Shown here: positions 35,643-49,013 of the stretch, piece by piece
How the letters are laid out: each line of letters begins with the position of its first letter
Numbering within the stretch: the stretch's first letter is position 1
Assembly: GCF_013385175.1 (NCBI RefSeq)
Contig: NZ_JABZEO010000005.1
Coordinates: forward strand, 62,001 to 126,000
Length of the DNA: 64,000 nucleotides
Direction of reading: 5' to 3'
From: Allochromatium humboldtianum
Lineage (GTDB): Bacteria; Pseudomonadota; Gammaproteobacteria; Chromatiales; Chromatiaceae
Notes under the pieces: model-generated
What the model saw: the letters and a program-made list of their open reading frames with translations, nothing else
The model's database searches: none
What the model was told of the DNA's origin: nothing
Position numbers and translations under genes: made by a program

Positions 35643-35929
35643 GCCGCCTCGTCTCCAGATTCGGCTTGCATCGCGAGTGCGGCCTGATCGCTCTCCGGCC
35701 TCACCCAGAGTTTCTCGGCGATCCCGGTGCCGATGGCGATCCGCAGCTCGCCGCTGGCCAGCACCAGCCCCTTGCCGCGCCGCTGGACGATGCACAGCGG
35801 ACTGCCCTGGCGTAGCCCCAGCGCCAGCAGACGGCGCGTGAGCTGGCGTCCACCCCGGATCTCGGCGAGTCGCGCGGGGATAGCGTCTGGAAGATCGGTG
35901 AGACGAAGCGGATCTGAGTTCTGGGACAT
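35639..35929 (-). CDS. feoA: FeoA domain protein, system 1
   Basis: 96 aa SH3-like FeoA: LRLTDLPDAIPARLAEIRGGRQLTRRLLALGLRQGSPLCIVQRRGKGLVLASGELRIAIGTGIAEKLWV. It is a small cytoplasmic partner of FeoB. The ATG at 35929 matches family start and length; the frame continues upstream without family similarity. No convincing Fur box is visible upstream. Confidence 0.92.
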   Translation of the reverse strand: MSQNSDPLRLTDLPDAIPARLAEIRGGRQLTRRLLALGLRQGSPLCIVQRRGKGLVLASGELRIAIGTGIAEKLWVRPESDQAALAMQAESGDEAA

Positions 35930-36117
35930 GGGTCGGTACGGCTCGGAGCGATCGGTCACGGCGTTGAATGAGAAACTGAAGCATAACCCGAAGCCAATGG
36001 ATTGCGCAGACTTGGTGAACCGAGCACCGAGCGCGTTGGTGAAATCCTTTGCATCGTGCGTACCTTTACGGTTCAAATCGTCGCCCCCTGAATCCATCCA
36101 TCGTCGACGCGCCTCCC

Positions 36118-37431
36118 ATGTCAAACGATCCCAGCCAGCATGTCGGACTGCAAACCGCGATCCTGCTCGTGATCGCCACCATGATCGGCACCGGGGTGTT
36201 CACGACCACGGGCTTTCTGCTGCGTGATCTGGGGTCGCAGCCGGCGGTGCTGATGGCCTGGCTGCTCGGCGGGCTGGCGGCGGCCTGCGGCTCGCTGGCC
36301 TATGCCGAGCTGGTCGCGGCCCTGCCGCACAATGGCGGGGAATATCGGCTGCTCGGGCGCATCTATCATCCGGCGCTGGGCTTCATCGCCGGATTCGTGT
36401 CGCTGGTGGTGGGCTTTGCCGCGCCGATCGCCGCGAGCGCGATCGCGTTCGGCGAATATCTCAATCTGGCGCTCGGCTCCGATCGCCTTCCGCCGCTCGC
36501 CTCCGGACTGGTACTGGTGGTCGGCGCCTCGATCCTGCACTCGGTCCGGCTCTCGGCCGGCAGTCGCGTCCAGGATCTGTTCACATGGCTCAAGCTGCTG
36601 CTGATCCTGCTGTTCATCCTGGGCGGCCTGTTCGCCATCCTGCCCGAACGGCTCGCCGGGCAGGATGGCCCGCCCATGCTGGAGGCCGTGCTGTCGCCGG
36701 CCTTCGCCGTCGGCCTGATCTATATCTCCTATGCCTACACCGGCTGGAACGCGGCCGCCTATGTCGCCGGCGAGGTGCGCGATCCGGGGCGCCGGCTGCC
36801 GATCGCGCTGGTGGTGGGGGCGCTGACGGTCACGCTGCTCTATCTGGGCGTGAACGCGGTCTTCCTGGGCGCCGCACCGCCCGAGGAACTGGCGGCGGCC
36901 AACGAGCGGGTCGGCCATGTGGCCGCCAGCCATGTCTTCGGCGAGTCGGGTGGGCGTCTGCTGAGCGGGCTGATCGCCCTGGGTCTGGTCTCGACCGTGG
37001 GAGCCCTGGTCATGACCGGACCGCGTATCTATGAAGCCATGGGGCGCGACTATCGGGCCATGGCCTGGCTCGCGCGCCGTGTCGATGGGGGCGGACCGCT
37101 GCTCGCGATCTGGCTCCAGTCCGCGCTGGCGATCCTGATGCTGGTAACAGCGAGTTTCGAGGCCCTGATCAGCTATGCCGGCTTCACGCTCTCGGTGTTC
37201 GCGGGACTCACGGTCGCGGGCGTCTTCGTGCTGCGGGCGCGCGAGCCGGATCTGATCCGACCCTATCGGACCTGGGGCCATCCCTTCACGACCCTGGGTT
37301 TTCTGACGCTCATGGGCTGGATGGTGCTGCACGCCATCCAGGAGCGCCCGCTGGTGGTCGCCGTCGGCGCCGCGACCGTCGGAGTCGGCTGGCTGGCCTA
37401 TCGTCTGGCGCGGCGCTCGAACCTCACTTGA
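36118..37431 (+). CDS. APC-family amino acid/polyamine permease
   Basis: 437 aa with about 12 transmembrane helices. The first helix carries the substrate-carboxyl binding turn IGTGVFTTTG; AYAELVAALPHNGGEYRLLGRIY and FISYAYTGWNAAAYVAGE-like segments are typical of the APC superfamily. Substrate unknown. Divergent from feoAB1 with a 188-bp gap and convergent with the SPOR gene (8-bp overlap at the ends). Confidence 0.88.
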   Translation: MSNDPSQHVGLQTAILLVIATMIGTGVFTTTGFLLRDLGSQPAVLMAWLLGGLAAACGSLAYAELVAALPHNGGEYRLLGRIYHPALGFIAGFVSLVVGFAAPIAASAIAFGEYLNLALGSDRLPPLASGLVLVVGASILHSVRLSAGSRVQDLFTWLKLLLILLFILGGLFAILPERLAGQDGPPMLEAVLSPAFAVGLIYISYAYTGWNAAAYVAGEVRDPGRRLPIALVVGALTVTLLYLGVNAVFLGAAPPEELAAANERVGHVAASHVFGESGGRLLSGLIALGLVSTVGALVMTGPRIYEAMGRDYRAMAWLARRVDGGGPLLAIWLQSALAILMLVTASFEALISYAGFTLSVFAGLTVAGVFVLRAREPDLIRPYRTWGHPFTTLGFLTLMGWMVLHAIQERPLVVAVGAATVGVGWLAYRLARRSNLT

Positions 37432-38062
37432 TCGGGATCGTCATGCCGTCCTGACCATGGCGCTTGAGCAGGGCACGCACCTGCTCGGCCTCCGAGCGGT
37501 TGGCATAGCCGCCGGTTCGCACCCGATAGGCCGTCTTGCCGTTCGGCAGGGTGGCGGTCTGGATGCTGGTCGACAGACCGAGTTGAGCGAGTCGCTCACT
37601 GAGCCGCTCGGCGTCCGCCGGACGGCTGAAGGAGGCGACCTGCACCACATAGGTTCCACTGGTCGGCTCAGCCGGCGGCGGGAGCTGGGACGGCGCCGAT
37701 GGCTCGGGCGCCGGAGCCGGTTCGGACACGGCCTCGATGTCGACCTGCGGCGGTTGCGCCTGTGGCTGTGGTCGCGGCGCCGGTGGAGGTAAAGGTGGTC
37801 CCTTGCCGATTTCGACCTCGGTCTCGCTCAGGATCTTCTCGTAGGTGAAGGTCGGCTTGGGCACGGATTGACCGGCCAGCGTCGCACCAAGCGTGTCCTC
37901 AGGCGATTCACCCCTGGGCGCTAGGACGTTGGAGCCGACCACACCCAGCGCCACGCCGCCGACCATCCAGCCGATACAGGAACGGCTGGGCTTGCGCCGG
38001 ATGGGTGGCGTCGAGGGCGGGGAGGGCGGCGCGGGCTTGCCGCGATAATAGTCCTTGGCCAT
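37424..38062 (-). CDS. SPOR-domain protein (FtsN-like)
   Basis: 212 aa. A short cytoplasmic Pro/Arg-rich start, one TM helix (CIGWMVGGVALGVVGSNVL), a Pro-rich periplasmic linker (about 85-135) and a C-terminal SPOR domain (YVVQVASFSRPADAERLSERLAQLGLST...YRVRTGGYANRSEAEQVRALLKR) that binds denuded septal glycan. The position directly after argS is the common site of the ftsN-like gene in gammaproteobacteria. One base separates it from argS. Confidence 0.9.
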   Translation of the reverse strand: MAKDYYRGKPAPPSPPSTPPIRRKPSRSCIGWMVGGVALGVVGSNVLAPRGESPEDTLGATLAGQSVPKPTFTYEKILSETEVEIGKGPPLPPPAPRPQPQAQPPQVDIEAVSEPAPAPEPSAPSQLPPPAEPTSGTYVVQVASFSRPADAERLSERLAQLGLSTSIQTATLPNGKTAYRVRTGGYANRSEAEQVRALLKRHGQDGMTIPIK

Positions 38063-38063
38063 C

Positions 38064-39845
38064 TCACATGGTCTCCGGCGCCGAAACGCCGATCAGCCCC
38101 AGCCCGTTGCGCAGCACCTGGCGCGTGGCCAGGATCAGCTTGATCCGGGCGTCGCGCAGATCGGCGTCATCGACCAGGAAGGGATGGGCGTTGTAGTAGG
38201 TGTGCAGATCATTGGCCAGCTCGCGCAGATAGTGCGTGATCTGGTGCGGCTCGGCCTTGAGCGCGGCCTGCTCGACGGTCTCTGGATAGCGGCCGAGGGT
38301 GCGCAGCAGCGCCTGCTCGTGGGCCTCGGTGAGGCGTTCCAGGTTGTGCGTGCCCGCGCTCGGCTCGACCGTCAGTCCGCGTTCGGCCGCCTGACGCAGC
38401 ACGGCACAGATGCGCGCATGGGCGTACTGCACATAGTAGACCGGGTTGTCGGAGGACTCGGACTTGGCCAGATCCAGGTCGAAGTCCATGTGCTGCTCAC
38501 AGCGGCGCATGACATAGAAGAAGCGCGCCGCGTCGCGTCCGACTTCCTGGCGCAGCTCGCGCAGGGTGACGAACTCGCCGGAGCGGGTCGACATCTGCGC
38601 CTTCTCGCCGCCGCGATAGAGGATGGCGAACTGCACCAGCAGCACGTCGAGCTTGTCGGCGTCGTCCCCGAGCGCCTGGAGCGCGGCCTTGACGCGCGGG
38701 ATGTAGCCGTGATGGTCGGCGCCCCAGATGTCGATCACCCGGTCGAAGCCGCGTTCGAGCTTGTCCATGTGATAGGCGATGTCGGAGGCGAAATAGGTGC
38801 TCTGGCCGTTCTCGCGCACCACCACCCGATCCTTCTCGTCGCCGAAGGCGGTCGAGCGGAACCAGAGTGCGCCGTTCTGCTCGTAGACGTGACCGGACTC
38901 GCGCAACCGCTCGATGGCGCGATTGACCGCGCCGCTCTCGGTCAGTGAGCGCTCCGAGTACCACTCCTGATAGGTCACGCCGAACTGGGCCAGATCCTCG
39001 CGGATGTCGTCTAGGATGGTGTTCAGACCCAGCTCGAAGACATAGCGATAGCGGTTGTCGCCCAAGAGCCGCTTGGCCGCCGCGATCAGACCGTCGATGT
39101 GGGCCTCCTTGTCGCCCGGCTGATCCTGCGGCTCGCCCTCGACCGGGGCGTCGGCGGGAAGCCCCGCGAACACCTGCTCGGCCTCGACCCGGTAGGCATC
39201 GCCGTGCTCGCGGTGCAGTGTCGCGGCGATGTCCCACACATAGTCGCCCTTGTAGCCGTTGCTCGGGAACCGCAGTTGCTCGCCGCACAGCTCCAGATAG
39301 CGCAGCCAGACCGAGGTGCCCAGGATGTCCATCTGGCGTCCGGCGTCGTTGACGTAGTACTCGCGGTGCACGTCGAAGCCGACCGCTTCGAGCAGATCGG
39401 CGACCACGGCGCCATAGGCGGCTCCGCGGCCGTGTCCGACATGCAGGGGGCCGGTCGGATTGGCTGAGACGAACTCGACCTGCACCCGCTGACCGGCGCC
39501 GATATGGCTACGGCCATAGTCGGGACCGGCGTTGAGGATGCGCGGCACCAGGGTGCGATAGGCATCCTCGGCGAGGAAGAAGTTGATGAATCCGGGACCG
39601 GCGATCTCCACCCGCGCCACCAGCGGCGAGGCCGGCAGGGCGTCGACCAGTTGCTGGGCCAGATCACGCGGCTTGGCACGCGCGGGCTTGGCCAGCAGCA
39701 TGGCCAGGTTGGAGGCGAAATCGCCGTGTGTGCTGTCCTTGGTGCGTTCGACCTGAATCTCGGGACGCTCGGTGAGTGTGAGCCGGCCCGCGGCGGTCAG
39801 GGTGTCGAGTGCGGCGGACAGGATGGCTTTGATGTCTGGCTTCAT
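38064..39845 (-). CDS. argS: Arginyl-tRNA synthetase
   Basis: 593 aa, class I synthetase. The HIGH motif is seen as [15 protein letters not shown], and the C-terminal half shows [19 protein letters not shown] with the KMSK replacement typical of ArgRS, and the DALR anticodon domain at the end ([10 protein letters not shown]...[16 protein letters not shown]). The N-terminal Arg-tRNA domain starts at [13 protein letters not shown]. Start 39845 by homology. Confidence 0.97.
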   Translation of the reverse strand: MKPDIKAILSAALDTLTAAGRLTLTERPEIQVERTKDSTHGDFASNLAMLLAKPARAKPRDLAQQLVDALPASPLVARVEIAGPGFINFFLAEDAYRTLVPRILNAGPDYGRSHIGAGQRVQVEFVSANPTGPLHVGHGRGAAYGAVVADLLEAVGFDVHREYYVNDAGRQMDILGTSVWLRYLELCGEQLRFPSNGYKGDYVWDIAATLHREHGDAYRVEAEQVFAGLPADAPVEGEPQDQPGDKEAHIDGLIAAAKRLLGDNRYRYVFELGLNTILDDIREDLAQFGVTYQEWYSERSLTESGAVNRAIERLRESGHVYEQNGALWFRSTAFGDEKDRVVVRENGQSTYFASDIAYHMDKLERGFDRVIDIWGADHHGYIPRVKAALQALGDDADKLDVLLVQFAILYRGGEKAQMSTRSGEFVTLRELRQEVGRDAARFFYVMRRCEQHMDFDLDLAKSESSDNPVYYVQYAHARICAVLRQAAERGLTVEPSAGTHNLERLTEAHEQALLRTLGRYPETVEQAALKAEPHQITHYLRELANDLHTYYNAHPFLVDDADLRDARIKLILATRQVLRNGLGLIGVSAPETM

Positions 39846-40079
39846 TGCGAATAAAGGCTCGACCGCTTCGCGCCGGGACGGGGACGCCTGAGGCCGGTTG
39901 TCGGCCACGAGCCGGTGCGTCGGGCAAAGCGATCTGCTGGAGTGAATGACATGATCGGCGGCTGGACCGGGGAAGCAACGGATGGGCTGATGCGAAGCGT
40001 CGCGGCGACGTCCAGCAACGATTCTCCCTTGGGTCCGATCCGAAGCGCTAAGCATACCTGAATCGGCGTCGCAAATGGT

Positions 40080-42320
40080 TTACAGCAGATCGCGCGGATC
40101 GACGTCGAGCGACCAGCGCAACCCCTTGCGTCTGGGCAGGGTGCGGACGTCGTTCACCCAGCGGGTGAGGAAGCGTTGCAGACGCGGACGCTCGGCACAC
40201 TGGATCAGGAGTTGCGCGCGATGGCGTCCGGCGCGGCGTTCCATCGGCGCCGGGATCGGCCCCAGCAGCAGGATCGCGCCCGAGTCGTCATCGAGCCGTT
40301 CGCCGAGTTCGCGCACCTGACGCAGAAAGGCCAGCGCGTCCTCGGGATCGGGCGCTTCGGCCCGTGCGAGCGCCAGATGACTGTAGGGCGGCAGCTCGGC
40401 CTCGGCGCGCTCGCGCAGCGCCGCCTCCGCGAAGCCTGAATAGCCCTCGCGCAGCAGCGATTGCAGCAACGGATGCTCGGGATGACGAGTCTGGAGCACT
40501 ACCCGTCCCGGACGCTCGGCGCGTCCGGCGCGTCCGGCCACCTGCACGATGAGCTGGGCGGTGCGCTCGGCGGCACGGAAATCACTGGCATAGAGCGACT
40601 GGTCGAGTTCCAGGATGCCGACCAGGGTCACGCCCGGAAAATCGTGTCCCTTGGCCAGCATCTGGGTGCCGAGCAGGATCTGGGTCTCGCCGCTGTGAAC
40701 GGCGTCCAGCACGCGCCCGAGTTCGCCCCGGCGGCGCGTGCTGTCGCGATCGAGCCGGGCGATCCGCGTCTCGGGGAAGAGTTCGACCAGTTCCTCTTCC
40801 AGCCGCTCGGTGCCGCGTCCGAGCATCCGCAGCTCCAGGCTCCGGCACTTGGGACACTGGCCCGGCTGGAGACAGGACCAGCCGCAGTGATGGCACCACA
40901 GCCGCCGCTCGCTCAGATGCAGTGTCAGACGCGCGTCGCAGTGCGGACACTCGCCGACCCAGCCGCAGGCGTGACAGGTGAGCACGGGCGCATAGCCGCG
41001 CCGGTTGAGAAAGAGCAGGATTTGATTGCCCGCCGTCAGTTCGGCCTGCATGTGCTCGCGCAGCACGGGTGAAAGTCCGGCGCGCAATGGCTGATTGCGG
41101 ATGTCGAGGATCGAGATCGTCGGCGGTCGCGCCCCGCCGGCGCGCTCGGTCAGACGCAGCCAGCGGTAGCGTCCGAGTTGGGCGTTGCGCAGGGTCTCCA
41201 GCGAGGGCGTGGCTGAACCCAGCACCACCGGACAGCCGGCGAGCTGGGCGCGGCGCACCGCCAGATCGCGTCCCGAGTAGCGCAGTCCGTCCTGCTGCTT
41301 GAGCGAGTCGTCGTGCTCCTCGTCGACCACGATCAGTCCCAGACGCGGAATCGGCGCCAGTACGGCCGAGCGCGTGCCGAGGATGAGATTGGCTTCGCCG
41401 CGCGCCGCGCGCAGCCAGTTGCGCTCGCGCTCGCTGGCCTTGAGCGCCGAATGCAGCACGGCGATGGGGCCGGGCAGCCGGGTGCGGAAGCGTTCGCGCA
41501 ACTGGGGCGTCAGGCCGATCTCGGGAACCACCACCAGAGCCTGCCGACCCTGGGCGATGACGGACTCGATCAGGCGAATGTACACCTCGGTCTTGCCGCT
41601 GCCGGTCACGCCGTCGAGCAGAAAGGCGCCAAAGGCGCCGAAAACAGCTCGAACGGCCTCGACAGCCACCTCCTGCTCGGCATGGAGTTCAGGGCCGGTG
41701 AGCGGCGGTTTCTCCGCAGCCTGATCAGTGGTGCGTGCGAGTTGGATGTCGGCGACCCATCCTTTGGAGCGGAGCGCGCAGATCGCGCCCTTGCTGTCGC
41801 CGAGTCGTGCCGCCAGTTCACCGAGCGTCAGTCCTTCAGGTTCGGAACGCAGAGCGTCGAGGAGCGCGCGTTGCTTGGGTGCACGGCTGAGCATCTCCAG
41901 ATCCAGCGTCCGGCCGGATTCGGTCGCCTGGAGTCCGGGCGTCGTCTCCAGCGGCAGCGGCTCGGGATCACGCAGACGCGCCGGGATCGCCGCAAACAGC
42001 GCCTCGCCGATCGGTTGCTGATAGTAGGCTGCCGCCCAGGCCAGCAGTTTCAGATCCGGCTCGTCGAGCAGCGGCTCGGGGTCCAGCACGCGCTCGACCC
42101 GCCTGAGCTTGTCGACCGGATGCGTGCTCCGATCGACGACCGCCATCAGGATTCCGACCCGGGAGCCGCGCCCGAACGGAACCAGCAGGCGCATCCCCGG
42201 ACGCAGCCGAGCGAGCGGCGGATCGATCGGCGGCAGATAGTCGAAGGTGTCGGCCAGCGGCGCCTCGACTGCGATACGCAAGACGGCTTCAGCGGCGGTG
42301 TCTGGCTGTGGAGCGTTCAC
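40080..42320 (-). CDS. priA: Primosomal protein N', replication restart helicase PriA
   Basis: 746 aa superfamily 2 helicase. N-terminal DNA-binding domain, Walker A LLDGVTGSGKTEVYI, DEAH-like VVDEEHDDSLKQQDG, two zinc clusters (CHACGWVGECPHC and CHHCGWSCLQPGQCPKC) and the helicase C core with LLGTQMLAKGHDFPGVTLVG. It reloads the replisome at stalled forks. A 234-bp gap separates it from argS. Confidence 0.97.
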   Translation of the reverse strand: MNAPQPDTAAEAVLRIAVEAPLADTFDYLPPIDPPLARLRPGMRLLVPFGRGSRVGILMAVVDRSTHPVDKLRRVERVLDPEPLLDEPDLKLLAWAAAYYQQPIGEALFAAIPARLRDPEPLPLETTPGLQATESGRTLDLEMLSRAPKQRALLDALRSEPEGLTLGELAARLGDSKGAICALRSKGWVADIQLARTTDQAAEKPPLTGPELHAEQEVAVEAVRAVFGAFGAFLLDGVTGSGKTEVYIRLIESVIAQGRQALVVVPEIGLTPQLRERFRTRLPGPIAVLHSALKASERERNWLRAARGEANLILGTRSAVLAPIPRLGLIVVDEEHDDSLKQQDGLRYSGRDLAVRRAQLAGCPVVLGSATPSLETLRNAQLGRYRWLRLTERAGGARPPTISILDIRNQPLRAGLSPVLREHMQAELTAGNQILLFLNRRGYAPVLTCHACGWVGECPHCDARLTLHLSERRLWCHHCGWSCLQPGQCPKCRSLELRMLGRGTERLEEELVELFPETRIARLDRDSTRRRGELGRVLDAVHSGETQILLGTQMLAKGHDFPGVTLVGILELDQSLYASDFRAAERTAQLIVQVAGRAGRAERPGRVVLQTRHPEHPLLQSLLREGYSGFAEAALRERAEAELPPYSHLALARAEAPDPEDALAFLRQVRELGERLDDDSGAILLLGPIPAPMERRAGRHRAQLLIQCAERPRLQRFLTRWVNDVRTLPRRKGLRWSLDVDPRDLL

Positions 42321-42489
42321 GATGGGCGTGGAACCGTCTGTTTCGGGGTTGTCGTGGCCAGGGTGTCATGGGAGCGACCGGACAGGCGTCGGCCACCCAA
42401 CAGGATGAAAACCATGCAGTGAAACACGGTTGCGCGACCGAAGCGAGCGTGTATGATGACTCGAACATTCCGAGCCGTATCCAGCCACT

Positions 42490-43095
42490 ATGTCTTCACT
42501 GACTCAACAGGTACTGCGAACGGATCTGGCGGGCATGCCGCTGGAGTGGGTCGACTATCGCGACGCCGCACGACTCCATGTCCTTGGCTTGGTCGCCTAT
42601 TCCTGCGGCGATCCGCTCTTCCTGCTGCATGGCGGCATCAACGCCGGCACGGGCCGCCAGAGCCAGCTTCGGATCCACTCGATCATCGCCACCCATGGTC
42701 TGCATCACGCACTCGACCAGCCGCGCGACGGTTATTCACCCCCGCTCTCCAACCGCACGCTCTTCCAGCGCGACGACCATATGTGTCTCTACTGCGGTCA
42801 GCGCTTCCCGGCACGCCAGCTCTCGCGCGACCATGTGCGCCCCACCAGCCGGGGCGGGCAGGACGTCTGGAGCAACGTCGTCACCGCCTGCGTGCGCTGC
42901 AACAACCACAAGGCCGGGCGCACGCCCGAGGATGCGGGGATGGAACTGCTCGCCGTCCCCTTCACCCCGACCCATGCCGAATATGTCTATCTGATGGGAC
43001 GCCACGTCCTGGCCGACCAGATGCATTTTCTGCGCGCACACTTCCCGCGTTCCAGTCCCCTGCATCGGCGTCTCGGGCGCGGAAGCGCCGCATGA
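42490..43095 (+). CDS. HNH endonuclease
   Basis: 201 aa. A zinc-supported HNH domain: CLYCGQRF, then LSRDHVRPTSRGGQDVWSNVVTACVRCNNHKAG (His-Asn-His and paired CxxC). The N-terminal 100 residues have a region (HLGLVAYSCGDP... not assigned) and an IHSIIA segment. Proteins of this kind are common gammaproteobacterial chromosomal nucleases of unknown role. The stop overlaps the fructosamine kinase start (ATGA), suggesting coupling. Divergent from priA. Confidence 0.88.
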   Translation: MSSLTQQVLRTDLAGMPLEWVDYRDAARLHVLGLVAYSCGDPLFLLHGGINAGTGRQSQLRIHSIIATHGLHHALDQPRDGYSPPLSNRTLFQRDDHMCLYCGQRFPARQLSRDHVRPTSRGGQDVWSNVVTACVRCNNHKAGRTPEDAGMELLAVPFTPTHAEYVYLMGRHVLADQMHFLRAHFPRSSPLHRRLGRGSAA

Positions 43096-43967
43096 CGCGC
43101 TGGGATCTGATTGCCGAGCACATCGGCGCGGCCACGGGCGAGTCCTTCCAGGTCCGACGCCAGCGTCCGGTCGGCGGCGGCTGTATCAACCGCGCCGCCG
43201 TCGTCGAAGACGGGGGACGCGCCTTCTTCGTCAAGCTCAACGCACCCGAACGGCTCGACATGTTCGAGGCCGAGTCCGAGGGACTGGCGGCACTCGCCGC
43301 CGCGCGGGCCATCCGGGTGCCAGAGCCGGTCTGTGTCGGCCTTGCCGGCGACGAGAGCTTTCTGGTGATGGAGCGGCTGGATCTGGGCGGACAGCTCGAC
43401 GGCGAGCGCGCCGGACACCAGCTGGCCGCGCTGCACCGCGTCACCGCCGAGCGCTTCGGCTGGCATCGCGACAACACCATCGGCTCCACCCCACAGCTCA
43501 ACGCGCCCCACCCTGACTGGGTCGCCTTCTGGCGTGAACGTCGACTCGGCCCGCAGCTCGCGCTCGCCGCCGCCAACGGTCATCGCGGTCGCATTCAGTC
43601 CGACGGCGAGCGACTGCTGTCCAGACTCGACGCCCTCATCGGCCATGCGCCGCCCCCATCGCTCCTGCATGGCGATCTCTGGGGCGGCAACATCGGCGCC
43701 ACACCCGAAGGCGAGCCGGTCATCTTCGATCCGGCCGTCTATCATGGCGACCGCGAGGCCGATCTGGCCATGACCGAACTCTTCGGCGGCTTCGACGCGC
43801 GCTTCCAGGCCGCCTATCGCGAAGCCTGGCCGCTCGATCCCGCTTATGCCGTGCGACGGGTTCTCTACAACCTCTATCACGTGCTCAATCATCTCAACCT
43901 CTTCGGCGGCGGCTATCTCCAGCAGTCCCAATCCATGATCGAACGCCTGCTCGCCGAGACCGCTTGA
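43092..43967 (+). CDS. Fructosamine kinase family protein
   Basis: 291 aa, aminoglycoside-phosphotransferase fold. VGGGCINRAAVVEDGGRAFFVKLN holds the nucleotide-binding lysine, LLHGDLWGGNIG is the catalytic loop with HGD, and FDPAVYHGDREADLAMTELFGGF supplies the metal site. The family phosphorylates ketoamines (glycated amino acids or proteins), assisting deglycation. Coupled to the HNH gene and followed 131 bp later by a phosphohistidine phosphatase gene. Confidence 0.92.
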   Translation: MTRWDLIAEHIGAATGESFQVRRQRPVGGGCINRAAVVEDGGRAFFVKLNAPERLDMFEAESEGLAALAAARAIRVPEPVCVGLAGDESFLVMERLDLGGQLDGERAGHQLAALHRVTAERFGWHRDNTIGSTPQLNAPHPDWVAFWRERRLGPQLALAAANGHRGRIQSDGERLLSRLDALIGHAPPPSLLHGDLWGGNIGATPEGEPVIFDPAVYHGDREADLAMTELFGGFDARFQAAYREAWPLDPAYAVRRVLYNLYHVLNHLNLFGGGYLQQSQSMIERLLAETA

Positions 43968-44098
43968 GGTGACGCCAAAATTACGGATGTGTTAAAACCG
44001 TGTTCCAATCGAGTGATTTCCAATCTCGCGTTCTGACGATGATGCGAGACCCGGCGGTTTTCATACATCCCTTGAGTTACACCGATCCCTTTTTTCAC

Positions 44099-44602
44099 AT
44101 GCCACGTGAGTTGTTGTTACTGCGTCACGCCAAATCGGACTGGGACTCGGGCGCGGCGAGCGATTTCGAGCGCCCACTGGCCAAGCGCGGCAAGAACGAC
44201 GCGCCCAAGGTCGGCTCCTGGCTCTATCGCGAAGGGCTGGTGCCGGACCACGTGGTCAGCTCGCCGGCCGAGCGCGCGCGCCAGACCGCGACCAAGGTCT
44301 GCAAGCGTCTGGATTTCAAGAAGAAGCGCATCGTCTGGGACGCCAAAATCTATGAGGCTGCTGTCCCCACGCTACTCGATGTGCTCGCCCGCTGTCCCGG
44401 CGAGGCTGCGACCGTGCTGCTGGTCGGGCACAATCCGGGACTGGAAGAACTGGTGCTGCATCTGGTCGGCGAAGAGGTCGAGCGGCCCGCCGACGGCAAG
44501 CTCCTGCCCACGGCCACGGTCGCGCGTCTGGAGATGCCGGACGACTGGAGCCGGCTGGCCGCCGGCAGCGCGCATCTGGTCTCGATCACCCGTCCACGTT
44601 GA
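44099..44602 (+). CDS. SixA-like phosphohistidine phosphatase
   Basis: 167 aa histidine phosphatase. The family core begins at MPRELLLLRHAKSDW, with the RHG variant RHAKS typical of SixA, then SSPAERARQTATKV and LLVGHNPGLEELVLHLVG. It dephosphorylates phosphohistidine or small phosphate esters. The ATG at 44099 fits the family start, although no good ribosome binding site is visible; a longer frame reaches 44000. Confidence 0.9.
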   Translation: MPRELLLLRHAKSDWDSGAASDFERPLAKRGKNDAPKVGSWLYREGLVPDHVVSSPAERARQTATKVCKRLDFKKKRIVWDAKIYEAAVPTLLDVLARCPGEAATVLLVGHNPGLEELVLHLVGEEVERPADGKLLPTATVARLEMPDDWSRLAAGSAHLVSITRPR

Positions 44603-44662
44603 AACGGCCGTCCGGGCACCTACAATCCAATCCAGGTCTTCGTTTCCACAGGGAACCATCCA

Positions 44663-45235
44663 ATGGCTGTACTCATCCTCGGGCTCGTGCTCTTTCTCGG
44701 GATGCACTCCATCTCGATCGTCAAACCCAACCTGCGCGCCACGGTCGTCGAACGCTTCGGACTAGTGCCCTGGCAGGCCGTCTATGGTCTGATCTCGCTG
44801 ATCGGCTTCGTGCTGATCCTCCAGGGCTATGGTCAGGCCCGACTGTCGCCGGTCGTGCTCTACGAGCCGCCGACCTGGCTCAGGCACATCAATCTGCTGC
44901 TGATGTTGCCGGTGTTTCCGCTGCTGTTCGCCGCCTATCTGCCGGGGCGCATCCAGAGCACCGTCAAGCATCCGATGCTGCTGGCGGTCAAGATCTGGGC
45001 CTTCGCCCATCTGCTCGCCAACGGGATGCTGGCGGATGTGCTGCTGTTCGGTTCCTTCCTCGCCTGGGCGATCGCGGACCGGATCTCGCTCAAGCACCGC
45101 ACGGCGCCGCCGGTTCAGGGCGCGCCTCCCGGTCCGATCAATGACGCCATCGCCATCGTCGGCGGGCTGGGGCTCTATCTGCTGTTCATGTTCTGGCTGC
45201 ATCGCGCCATGATGGGTGTGGCGCCGATCGGTTGA
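44663..45235 (+). CDS. NnrU family membrane protein
   Basis: 190 aa with five or six TM helices. LILGLVLFLGMHSISIV, ERFGLVPWQAVYGLISLIGFVLILQGYG and KHPMLLAVKIWAFAHLLANGMLADVLLFGSFLAWA are the NnrU/isoprenylcysteine-methyltransferase-like signature. NnrU relatives occur beside denitrification genes, but many are in other settings. Function is not established. It is a stand-alone gene on the plus strand. Confidence 0.88.
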   Translation: MAVLILGLVLFLGMHSISIVKPNLRATVVERFGLVPWQAVYGLISLIGFVLILQGYGQARLSPVVLYEPPTWLRHINLLLMLPVFPLLFAAYLPGRIQSTVKHPMLLAVKIWAFAHLLANGMLADVLLFGSFLAWAIADRISLKHRTAPPVQGAPPGPINDAIAIVGGLGLYLLFMFWLHRAMMGVAPIG

Positions 45236-45403
45236 CGGCCATGCCATGGACGGCATTGGAAGAATGAATCCCGTCCTGCCGGATAGATGCCTGAGACGCC
45301 CGGTCGAACGGATCGCATCCGTGGCGTGTCGATTTTGCATGAAGGGATGGGGCCGGAATCTGTATCCTTTCGGACAGATCATCGGCCCTGTACGCGCCCC
45401 TCC

Positions 45404-48496
<3,093 letters not shown>

Positions 48497-48535
48497 AATT
48501 TCGTTCCTTCAAGCAAGCATCGACCCTGACCTCGT

Positions 48536-48985
48536 ATGAACGCCATCCGGATCCAGACCGAACCCTTCGACATCCGCGCTGAGCAGGAGGCGCTGTGTCG
48601 GAACAATCCGAGCATCGGTGCGCTCGTCACCTTCGTCGGACTGATGCGCGATCTCAACGACGGAATGGGTGTCTCGCGAATGACCCTGGAGCACTATCCG
48701 GGCATGACGGAGAAGGCGCTCGGTGCGCTCGTCGCAGAGGCCGGTGAACGTTGGGCGCTGGAGGGCATCCGCCTCGTACATCGCGTCGGGACACTGGAAC
48801 CGCTCGATCCCATCGTCTTCGTCGGCGTCGTCAGCCGGCATCGGGGCGAGGCCTTCCGCGCCTGTGAATTCCTCATCGACGCGCTCAAGACGCGCGCGCC
48901 CTTCTGGAAGAAGGAACTCACCGCGACCGGCGAGCGCTGGGTCAAGGCGCGTGAGACGGACGCGGAGGCAGCGCGGCGCTGGTGA
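48536..48985 (+). CDS. moaE: Molybdopterin synthase catalytic subunit
   Basis: 149 aa. GALVTFVGLMRDLNDG, LEHYPGMTEKALGALVAEA, HRVGTLEPLDPIVFVGVVSRHR and FWKKELTATGERWV with its catalytic lysines match MoaE, which inserts sulfur from MoaD into precursor Z. Other molybdopterin genes are not adjacent, so it is an isolated copy following the Amt fusion by 39 bp. Confidence 0.95.
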   Translation: MNAIRIQTEPFDIRAEQEALCRNNPSIGALVTFVGLMRDLNDGMGVSRMTLEHYPGMTEKALGALVAEAGERWALEGIRLVHRVGTLEPLDPIVFVGVVSRHRGEAFRACEFLIDALKTRAPFWKKELTATGERWVKARETDAEAARRW

Positions 48986-49013
48986 GCGGGTCGCGTTAAA
49001 CTGATCCATCCGC

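Noticed and set aside
35930-36117. Possible Fur box upstream of feoA system 1
   Set aside because: The AT-rich stretch near 35968-35990 matches the Fur consensus too poorly to call.
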